In this document: piece after piece, positions 50,557 to 56,965 of the stretch
Layout of the letters: each line of letters begins with the position of its first letter
Numbering within the stretch: the first letter of the stretch is position 1
NCBI GenBank assembly: GCA_903907865.1
Contig: CAIVPR010000121.1
Span: 51,249-115,248, forward strand
DNA: 64,000 nt
From: an uncultured Acidobacteriia bacterium
Lineage (GTDB): Bacteria > Acidobacteriota > Terriglobia > Bryobacterales > Bryobacteraceae
Reading direction: 5' to 3'
Notes under the pieces: generated by a model
Seen by the model: the letters and a program-made list of their open reading frames with translations, nothing else
What the model was told of the DNA's origin: nothing
Database searches by the model: none
Made by a program: the position numbers and the translations under genes

Positions 50557-51402
50557 GTGGCAAAACCGCAAACAAACTGCCAACACACTTCGGACACCGA
50601 ACGAATCCTCCGGTCGTTGGCCGCCGTCGGCGCGACGCTTGCGGCAGCTTCCGACGCCCACGCCATGCGATTCACGGTCAACCAAACGGTTGGCATCGAG
50701 AACGGCGTCCCGACATCCTCGTTGGCTCTGTCTCTGCCCGGTGTGAACGGCATCGCCATACAAGCCGTCTACAGCGCCGGAACCATCGCCGTGGCTGGTT
50801 TTGTTCAGATTCGCAGCATCAATGCGAACACGGCCACGGGCGCGCGCTCCTATGCCCAGGTCCAGTCCGCCATTCGCACCGGGTTTTTCGACGCCGTCAG
50901 CGGGGCACAAGGACTTGGTTGGAACTCCATTGGCGGCAACCCGTTGTATCTGGGTTCATTGGGCGGCGTCCGCAAGGGCACCCAGGTCGCCAGGGTCTTG
51001 GTAGGTACCTCGCAACTTCCAAATTCCAGCGGCGGCTTCACGGCCACCAACATTTACAGCACCAAGGTGTCTCCGTATACCAACTTCGCGTTTGCCACCA
51101 CCTACGCCAACAAGTACTTCCCGTTCCGATTCAGGGATTCCACGAGGGACGGCCAGTGGACCTACGGTTGGATCGAGGCCAGTCTGACAGCGCAGTCGGA
51201 TCCAAGCAACGTCAGCGTGAAAATCATTTCCTACGCGTGGGAGCCCGACGGGCATCAGCTGATGATGGGCGAGCTGCCGTCGGATGCGATCCCCGAGCCC
51301 GCTTCGGCCGGGTTGATGGCCCTCGGCGCCATGGTTCTCGGCGCGCGCGGCGTGCGGCGGTGGAAGCAGTCGCGCCAAGCGGAACAGACTCCTACACTGT
51401 AG
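50557..51402 (+). CDS. PEP-CTERM surface protein, tandem paralogue 2
   Basis: The protein has 281 residues. It shares nearly every segment with its neighbour: RILRSLAAVGATLAAASDAH, FDAVSGAQG, WNSIGGNP, TNIYSTKVSPYTNFAFATTY and YGWIEASLTAQSDPS. The sorting signal is IPEPASAGLMALGAMVLGAR plus RRWKQSRQ. The main differences lie in the N-terminal 20 residues and at the turn before the signal. The 257-nt gap between the two holds no gene. The last codons carry the -10 sequence of the cyclase gene. Confidence 0.85.
   Translation: MAKPQTNCQHTSDTERILRSLAAVGATLAAASDAHAMRFTVNQTVGIENGVPTSSLALSLPGVNGIAIQAVYSAGTIAVAGFVQIRSINANTATGARSYAQVQSAIRTGFFDAVSGAQGLGWNSIGGNPLYLGSLGGVRKGTQVARVLVGTSQLPNSSGGFTATNIYSTKVSPYTNFAFATTYANKYFPFRFRDSTRDGQWTYGWIEASLTAQSDPSNVSVKIISYAWEPDGHQLMMGELPSDAIPEPASAGLMALGAMVLGARGVRRWKQSRQAEQTPTL
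51393..51398 (+). promoter_or_regulatory. -10-like TACACT inside the end of the PEP-CTERM gene
   Basis: TACACT ends 6 nt before the cyclase GTG at 51405 and overlaps the last codons of the preceding gene. No ribosome site precedes the GTG. Confidence 0.48.
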
Positions 51403-51404
51403 GT

Positions 51405-52199
51405 GTGTCCGCAATCGATCTGCTCCTGGGCAACTTGGCCGGCTGTCGCGCCATAGACCTCGCCCAACCCTACTACACGGGAATCCCGCACCATCCTGCG
51501 CATCCTCCGTTCCTCTATGGCCTGAACAAGAAGCACGGCGACTACGTGCTGCCCGGCGGTGGGAGTTCCGCGTCCGAAGGACTGGCTCTCGGGGCCCACA
51601 CCGGCACGCATATCGACGCACTTTGCCACTTTTCCTGTTGTGGCAAGATGTTTGGCGGAGCAGATGCGGCCGCCCAGACCTATCCCGGTGGCTTGGAGCA
51701 CCATACTGTCGACACCATTGCTCCCATCCTGCGCCGTGGCTTGCTGCTCGACGTAGCGGGGTTGCACGGGATGGACGAACTCCCGATGGATTTCGTTGTC
51801 CGTCCCGAACACTTGGAGGCAGCGGGTTCGGAGATCAGGACGGGTGATATCGTGCTGATAAGGACCGGTTGGGGACGCCTTTGGGACGATCCCGCCCGCT
51901 TCATTTCGCAGGTGCACAGTCCGGGACCGGGGCTGGACGCCGCAAAATGGCTCTCGTCGCGCGGTGTGTTCGCAGTCGGCAGCGACACCGCGCCGTTCGA
52001 ATTCACACCCAGCCCGGAAATGTCGGTCCACGTACATCTGCTGGTCGAAAGCGGCATCCATATTATGGAGTGTCTGAATTTGGAAGAGTTGGCCGCCGCC
52101 AAGCCCTCCGAGTTCCTGTTCGTGGCAACACCGTTGAAGATTCGCGGCGGCACCGGATCCCCGATCCGCCCGTTCGCATTTGTGGAGAAGCATGCCTGA
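51405..52199 (+). CDS. Metal-dependent cyclase-family hydrolase (kynurenine formamidase-like)
   Basis: The protein has 264 residues. The family signature HTGTHIDALCHF holds the metal ligands. RAIDLAQPYYTGIPHHPAHP at the start, LLDVAGLHGM, GDIVLIRTGWG and FAVGSDTAPFEFTP are further typical segments. The family includes arylformamidases and other amide or lactone hydrolases; the substrate is unknown and no kynurenine gene is near. The start is GTG 3 nt past the previous stop. Its stop overlaps the ferrochelatase ATG (ATGCCTGA), so the two are translationally coupled. Confidence 0.82.
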   Translation: MSAIDLLLGNLAGCRAIDLAQPYYTGIPHHPAHPPFLYGLNKKHGDYVLPGGGSSASEGLALGAHTGTHIDALCHFSCCGKMFGGADAAAQTYPGGLEHHTVDTIAPILRRGLLLDVAGLHGMDELPMDFVVRPEHLEAAGSEIRTGDIVLIRTGWGRLWDDPARFISQVHSPGPGLDAAKWLSSRGVFAVGSDTAPFEFTPSPEMSVHVHLLVESGIHIMECLNLEELAAAKPSEFLFVATPLKIRGGTGSPIRPFAFVEKHA

Positions 52200-53160
52200 T
52201 CAATACGACGCCTTCCTCCTGGTCTCGTTCGGAGGACCGGAGAAGAACGAGGACGTGATCCCGTTCCTCGAGAATGTGCTGCGCGGCAAAAACGTGCCCC
52301 GCGAGCGGATGCTGGAGGTTGCGGAGCATTATTACCATTTCGGGGGCGCGAGTCCGATCAACGGGCAGTGCCGGGAGCTGCTAGTAGCGCTCTCGGCCGA
52401 CTTCGCGTCCCATGGCGTGAACCTGCCAATCTACTGGGGTAACCGCAACTGGGATCCGATGCTGGCCGATACCGTCCGCCAGATGCGCGACGACGGGGTG
52501 AAACGCGCTGTTTCGATCGCGACCTCGGCCTTCGGGTCGTATTCCGGATGCAGGCAGTACCGGGAGGACATCGAGAAGGCCCGCGCCACGGTAGGCGAGG
52601 GTGCGCCGGAGATCCACAAGATCCCCCCGTTCTGGAACCATCCGGGCTTCATCGCTGCAGTGACGGATCGGGTACGTGGGGCGCTCGAACAGCTTCCCGG
52701 AGCAGACGTGGTCTACACGGCCCACAGCATTCCGGTCTCGATGGCGCAGTCGAGCCCCTATGAACGGCAATTGCTGTCGGTCTGCGCCCAAGTCAATGCC
52801 GCGTTGGGATTGCCCGATCCAGTGCTTGTTTATCAGAGCCGGAGCGGTCCGCCGACACAGCCCTGGCTGGAGCCCGACATCGTCGACTACGTGCGGTCGA
52901 CCGAGGCGCGAAAGCTGATCGTGGTGCCTGTCGGGTTCCTTTCCGACCACATGGAGGTTCTGTACGATCTCGACACCGAGGCTGCGGAGGCGGCGGAGGA
53001 ACGCGGGATTGAATTCCTGCGCGCCGGCACCGCAGGCACGCATCCGGCGTTCGTCGCGGCGATCCGTGAGATGGTGCAGGCGGCGCTAGCGGGGCCGGTG
53101 GGAGTGTGCGCCGTGGATTGCTGCAAGGCCCCGGTGCGTCCGGCGGTGCGACCGGCTTAG
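52192..53160 (+). CDS. hemH: Ferrochelatase
   Basis: The protein has 322 residues. AFLLVSFGGPEKNEDVIPFL is the usual start. The iron-site His is in YTAHSIPVSMAQ near residue 178, with VYQSRSGPPTQPWLEPDI and VPVGFLSDHMEVLYDLDTEA downstream as the second metal-side region. It inserts ferrous iron into protoporphyrin or coproporphyrin; which, is undecided. The C-terminal tail DCCKAP could bind an Fe-S cluster, as in some ferrochelatases, but only two cysteines plus one nearby are visible. It overlaps the cyclase gene. Confidence 0.92.
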   Translation: MPDQYDAFLLVSFGGPEKNEDVIPFLENVLRGKNVPRERMLEVAEHYYHFGGASPINGQCRELLVALSADFASHGVNLPIYWGNRNWDPMLADTVRQMRDDGVKRAVSIATSAFGSYSGCRQYREDIEKARATVGEGAPEIHKIPPFWNHPGFIAAVTDRVRGALEQLPGADVVYTAHSIPVSMAQSSPYERQLLSVCAQVNAALGLPDPVLVYQSRSGPPTQPWLEPDIVDYVRSTEARKLIVVPVGFLSDHMEVLYDLDTEAAEAAEERGIEFLRAGTAGTHPAFVAAIREMVQAALAGPVGVCAVDCCKAPVRPAVRPA

Positions 53161-53170
53161 GACGAATGGA

Positions 53171-53190
53171 CCTGCATGGTCCTGTGCAGG
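53171..53190 (+). terminator. Hairpin after ferrochelatase
   Basis: CCTGCA and TGCAGG form a six-base stem with an eight-base loop, 10 nt after the hemH stop. There is no T-run, so this is at most a weak intrinsic terminator. Confidence 0.3.
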
Positions 53191-53256
53191 CAGACTATTC
53201 CACAGTGACGCTGTCCACAACACCCGAAAGACTTCCCGCAAGATTCAGGCTGGATT

Positions 53257-53607
53257 TCATGAGGTTTGGGCGGACTTACCACCACGCTTCTTGGCTAAGG
53301 AGGCCGGAGCCGCCGGTGCCAGCGTGGCTTTCCCTACGGGACGGCCAAGGCCCAGCACCGTCCGTGAAAGGCCCGACTTCTTACGTCGAGTCGTCTCCGC
53401 CAAGTCAGGGTGCGACTTGGATTGTAGTTGAGCAATAGTACCAGCCAATGCGTGGTTTTTGTCCGCAAGGACCCGCTCCAAGGTCTCTGTGGACGGAAAC
53501 CAGACCTTGGGTTCATCCGGCGCGGGGCGAAGGGTGCCTCGCGCAATTGCGAGTGTCCTCGCTTTCATTTCCTCGTACGTCGCGATGCCGATTCTCAGGG
53601 GTTTCAT
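53257..53607 (-). CDS. HVO_A0114-type putative antitoxin/regulator
   Basis: The protein has 116 residues. The start MKPLRIGIATYEEMKARTLA and then PAPDEPKVWF and LADKNHALAG match the N-terminus of this family, partners of small toxins. The expected winged helix-turn-helix is only partly recognisable (TTRRKKSGLSRTV); the tail is Ala/Lys-rich and unlike the family, so the DNA-binding end may have diverged. It overlaps the DUF6516 gene by 4 nt. Confidence 0.65.
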   Translation of the reverse strand: MKPLRIGIATYEEMKARTLAIARGTLRPAPDEPKVWFPSTETLERVLADKNHALAGTIAQLQSKSHPDLAETTRRKKSGLSRTVLGLGRPVGKATLAPAAPASLAKKRGGKSAQTS

Positions 53608-53969
53608 TTCACAACTCCTCTTTCCTTTAGTATCGAGTCCACCTCGGTCCAAAAATCCTCCAGCAATGTTGAGGCATCCGTGTAGGCATACTGCCGGATA
53701 GTTTCGTAACGGTGGGTGTGGTCAAACGCCACCTGCCCCCGTCCACCCGGTCGAGCCGATTTCCGTGCCTGATGGGCGTTGTCGAAACCAGCCAAGCGCT
53801 GGCCGTCCTTCGCATGAAGGGTGAAGGCATAGTCGAGCCCGTGCGGCCTCTCCGCAGTCGGGAGAACCCTCCGGATACGGAACTTCACCCAATGTTCGCC
53901 CAATTCGTCGACAAACCAAACCTGCCCATCCAAGTCAAGCAGCCCATCAAGGCTTGCGTCACACTCCAC
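53604..53969 (-). CDS. DUF6516 protein, likely toxin of the pair
   Basis: The protein has 121 residues. The core WVKFRIRRVLPTAERPHGLD, then ARPGGRGQVAFDHTHRY and a C-terminal helix with DFWTEVDSILKERGV, matches small proteins next to HVO_A0114-type regulators. The start is GTG with TAACCT 6 nt upstream and no ribosome site. Activity is unproven for the family. Confidence 0.68.
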   Translation of the reverse strand: MECDASLDGLLDLDGQVWFVDELGEHWVKFRIRRVLPTAERPHGLDYAFTLHAKDGQRLAGFDNAHQARKSARPGGRGQVAFDHTHRYETIRQYAYTDASTLLEDFWTEVDSILKERGVVK

Positions 53970-54002
53970 GACTCAAGGTTATCACCTTCAGATGCGGGCT
54001 TT

Positions 54003-54140
54003 CTACGCCCCCTTGGCCCGCGCCGTCTTCGGTTTCTGCATCTTGACCTTGCCGCAAGCCTCGCACTTCCACTTGCGGTTGCCGTGGTAAATGTGCCCCT
54101 TGAGCTCCGTCATCGGGGTTTTGCAACGCTTGCAGGTCAC
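54003..54140 (-). CDS. 45-residue zinc-ribbon protein
   Basis: Frame from GTG 54140 reads VTCKRCKTPMTELKGHIYHG and ends in a basic tail. Two CxxC pairs (CKRC at 3-6, CEAC at 26-29) with intervening GNRKWK make a minimal zinc ribbon. The start lies 2 nt after the hydrolase stop on the same strand. Size, two intact CxxC pairs and tight spacing support a real gene. Role unknown; nucleic-acid or protein binding is possible. Confidence 0.6.
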   Translation of the reverse strand: MTCKRCKTPMTELKGHIYHGNRKWKCEACGKVKMQKPKTARAKGA

Positions 54141-54142
54141 GG

Positions 54143-55138
54143 CTACTTCTTCTTCGGGAACAGGAGCGGAGCGGCCTCGTCGGCGGTAAACATGCAGCGG
54201 GCGTTGTGGCCGCAGAGGTGGACCTGTACCACCTCCTGCTTCGCCCCCAGCTTCTTCTCGACATACTTCTGGTAGGACTCCCCGCGCGCGCGGCGAGTTG
54301 GCCCCTGGGCCATCGCGGGGCACGATGCGTCGAAACCTCCCAAGGGCAGGATGTCGATCTCGCCCAGCAGGTATGCGATCGGCCTGGTCGAGAGATTGTG
54401 CTTGATCTGGTCCACGGTCAGCTTGGCGGTGTAGCCGGTACGGTCGTCCAAGCCGTACGGCCATTTGTTGAACGTGGTGCAGTTCCGACCGTCACTGAAA
54501 GTGCCGAACTCCAGGCCTTCGCCCCGGGGTCGGTCGGTGTCGAGGTAGCCGTAACTGGATGGATTGGCCACAACGTAGCTCACGGGTACCCCGAGCGACT
54601 CGTGCACCGTGTTCGACATGCTGTATCGATTCACATACTGTCCGCCTGCCGAATGGCCCGCGACCACGATGGACGCGAGGTTCGGGAAGGCATCTTTCTT
54701 CGCAAGACGGCGGAGGATCTCGTCGGTCAGGTCGAAACTGTTGACCTTGGGATTGTCGGGCGCGGTGCCTCCCGCTCTCCAGCTATTGCCGGAACACGGC
54801 CACGCGATCTCGTTTTCCGCCAACTTGTCGCGGCACGTTCCATCGGCCGAGGCGAGGCGCGGCACGATGAGGGCGGTGTCGTCCAGCGCCCCCGCGAGGT
54901 AGGCGGCGGCTAGGGTGGTGCGGAAGTAGTTGTCGGCATCCCGGGAGGCCCCGTGGATCACGATCAGCGCGCGCGTAATGGCGGGGTTCTTCGTGCCCAA
55001 CGGCTGGGAGCGGTAGACCATCGAGCGGGCCGGACCTCCGGCCAAAGTGATCCATTCGGTGCAGTCCGCGACCGACTGGCAGGGGGCGGCGACGGCGGAT
55101 ATCGGGGCGATGAGAAGTAGGAGCGTGGCAAGGCGCAT
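54143..55138 (-). CDS. Secreted alpha/beta hydrolase
   Basis: The protein has 331 residues. Signal peptide MRLATLLLLIAPISAVA. The oxyanion region is RALIVIHGASRDADNYF, the nucleophile elbow ASIVVAGHSAGGQYVNRY, with the acid residue probably in GEIDILPLGG and the His in VHLCGHNARCMF. Several cysteines are spaced for disulfides. It could be an esterase or peptidase; a precise substrate is not visible. A longer frame extends to 55318, but the signal peptide sets the start. TACGCT lies 8 nt before the ATG. Confidence 0.75.
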   Translation of the reverse strand: MRLATLLLLIAPISAVAAPCQSVADCTEWITLAGGPARSMVYRSQPLGTKNPAITRALIVIHGASRDADNYFRTTLAAAYLAGALDDTALIVPRLASADGTCRDKLAENEIAWPCSGNSWRAGGTAPDNPKVNSFDLTDEILRRLAKKDAFPNLASIVVAGHSAGGQYVNRYSMSNTVHESLGVPVSYVVANPSSYGYLDTDRPRGEGLEFGTFSDGRNCTTFNKWPYGLDDRTGYTAKLTVDQIKHNLSTRPIAYLLGEIDILPLGGFDASCPAMAQGPTRRARGESYQKYVEKKLGAKQEVVQVHLCGHNARCMFTADEAAPLLFPKKK

Positions 55139-55444
55139 TTTCGTGTAGCGTAGCATCCCAGCTGTGATCATCCCGTCTGCCATCATCCGTCTGCCTTCAT
55201 TCTGCGAAATGGCCAAGAACCAAACGACCGTTTCCCGAAAGCGCGCGCAGCCGGACGCGGCAGCGATGGAACAGGCCCCCTCCTTGCCGCGTCCGGCCTC
55301 CGGCACGACGGTCTTCACTGCGGGTCTTATTGGCGCGGCAGAAAGCCAAACAAACAGAGATTGTTAACTGACTTTGGACAAGAAATATGATAAAGTCTTT
55401 TGACGCGGACTCATGCATATAAGGGCCGCGCCAACAGGAAACCC
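55139..55444. other. 306-nt gene-free region
   Basis: The gap lies between a reverse-strand hydrolase and a forward-strand PEP-CTERM gene. Between 55365 and 55420 it is AT-rich, with TTGGAC, TATGAT and TTGACG in reach of each other but no spacing of 16-18 nt between good hexamers. AGGAAA before ATG 55445 is the ribosome site of the next gene. Nothing else was recognised. Confidence 0.45.
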
Positions 55445-56224
55445 ATGAAAATCAAAAAGACCGTTTCAGCTGCATTCCGGAGCCTTCGGGGCTCCCTGGC
55501 CGCCGTATCAGCCTTGGCGTTTGCGACCGCTTCGGCCCAAGCGGGAAGCATCACCGTCGTCCCGAACGGCCTTGCGCCGGGCGCCCAATACAGGCTCGCG
55601 TTCATCACGAACAGCAGTTACGCCGCAGTTTCGAGTACCATCTCCACGTACAACTCCGACGTGTCTGGTGAAGCAACAGCCGTGACCGCGCTGAACTCGC
55701 TGGGCACCACTTGGACGGCAATTGCCTCCACCTCCGCTGTGAACGCCATTGACAATATCGGCCAAGACGCCGGCGTGCCGATCTACGATCTCGAAGGCCA
55801 CCAGATCGCTGTCGACGCCACAACGGGGACCGGTGGGCTCTTTTCTGGAACTCTGATGCACGCGCTGTCGTTTACAGTAACCGGTGCCGATTCGGTCCTG
55901 CATAGTCCGGGTCACGGTGATTCTGGGGCAAATGTTTGGACGGGATCCACCAACGCCGGAGTCGCGGGTACGGGTAGTGGTTCACCGTTGGGTTCCTCCA
56001 ACGGCACGCTGGAGGCAATTGGAGACTCCTCGGCAACGAACGGCGCTTGGATCCACACCGGGGGAACCAACAATTTCTTTTCCGGCTCGGCGACAACCAA
56101 TCGTCTGTACGGCATCAGCGGAGTGCTTACCGTTGCCGATACCTCCGCCCCCGAGCCCGGCTCGGCTGGCCTGATAGTGGCCGGCCTGACTGCGCTCGTG
56201 CTCGCCACCCGCCGCAGGGACTAA
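55445..56224 (+). CDS. PEP-CTERM surface protein, unrelated to the tandem pair
   Basis: The protein has 259 residues. Signal peptide with n-region MKIKKTVSAAFRSLRG and cleavage near ASAQAG. The middle is Ser/Thr/Gly-rich (WTGSTNAGVAGTGSGSPLGS), with DLEGHQIAVDATTGTGGLF. The sorting signal is APEPGSAGLIVAGLTALVLA with the tail TRRRD. Short stretches such as YRLAFITNS and GAWIHTGG occur in other Planctomycete and Acidobacteria surface proteins. A strong hairpin follows the stop. Confidence 0.85.
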   Translation: MKIKKTVSAAFRSLRGSLAAVSALAFATASAQAGSITVVPNGLAPGAQYRLAFITNSSYAAVSSTISTYNSDVSGEATAVTALNSLGTTWTAIASTSAVNAIDNIGQDAGVPIYDLEGHQIAVDATTGTGGLFSGTLMHALSFTVTGADSVLHSPGHGDSGANVWTGSTNAGVAGTGSGSPLGSSNGTLEAIGDSSATNGAWIHTGGTNNFFSGSATTNRLYGISGVLTVADTSAPEPGSAGLIVAGLTALVLATRRRD

Positions 56225-56246
56225 CTGTCCGAGAAGTTGACTGTTT

Positions 56247-56282
56247 GGGAGGGCTCCGGGACGCGGTTCCGGGGCCCTTCCC
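56247..56282 (+). terminator. GC-rich hairpin after PEP-CTERM gene
   Basis: GGGAGGGC with TCCGG pairs with CCGG and GCCCTTCCC around the loop ACGCGGTT. No T-run follows. It ends the PEP-CTERM transcript or lies in the leader of the next gene, 35 nt on. Confidence 0.5.
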
Positions 56283-56316
56283 TGTCCGACGGTCCGATGT
56301 GCCATCATTCAGGAAA

Positions 56317-56958
56317 ATGGCCACCGACCAAACGAACACGTCCGGATTGTCGGCAGCCCGCGTCGAGGCGCTGAGCGACGGCGTCTTCGCAATCGTCATG
56401 ACGCTGCTGATCCTGGACGTCAAAATACCCCAGTTGGGCCACCTGCCCGACGAGGACCAGTTGAACGCGGCGATTCTGGCACTCTGGCCACAGGCCGTCT
56501 GCTACGTGATGGGCTTTATTACTTCGGGTGCGTTGTGGATCGCGCACCGCGGCCAGTTCCACTATGTTCACCGCACTGACAGGACCTTGCTCTGGCTGAA
56601 CATCCTGTTCCTCATGGTGGTGAGCTCGATCCCCTTCTTCACCGGCCTTCTCGGGCAATACCCGGGCCGGGCGGTGCCGACCGCGCTCTACGGGATCAAC
56701 ATGGTCGTCGCCGTGCTGATGCTGCTGGTGCACTGGCGATACGCGTGCCGACACCGGCATCTGCTGTCGGCGTCGGTCACCGAAGATGTCGTCCGCAAGC
56801 AAACGCGGAGGATTCTTGTCGGGCCCGTGGTGTACCTGTTGGCCTTGGCGCTTGTTCCCTGGTCGCCATGGACAAGTTTGGTCCTGTACTGCGTCGTGGC
56901 CGTGGCCTATATTCTGCCCAGCGGTGTCGACCGGCACTGGTTGTCGGCCCACTCGTAG
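56317..56958 (+). CDS. TMEM175-family (DUF1211) cation channel-like membrane protein
   Basis: The protein has 213 residues with six hydrophobic segments. The first holds ALSDGVFAIVMTLLILDV, the family motif lining the pore in TMEM175. Further helices include AVCYVMGFITSGALWIA, LLWLNILFLMVVSSIPFF and VVYLLALALVP. Characterised bacterial relatives are potassium-permeable channels. AGGAAA stands just before the ATG. It is convergent with the hydrolase-HEAT gene. Confidence 0.88.
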   Translation: MATDQTNTSGLSAARVEALSDGVFAIVMTLLILDVKIPQLGHLPDEDQLNAAILALWPQAVCYVMGFITSGALWIAHRGQFHYVHRTDRTLLWLNILFLMVVSSIPFFTGLLGQYPGRAVPTALYGINMVVAVLMLLVHWRYACRHRHLLSASVTEDVVRKQTRRILVGPVVYLLALALVPWSPWTSLVLYCVVAVAYILPSGVDRHWLSAHS

Positions 56959-56965
56959 ACCGTTC

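Noticed and set aside
53257..53400. Frameshift in the HVO_A0114-type gene
   Set aside because: Neither alternative frame restores a better family match, so a diverged tail is the safer description.
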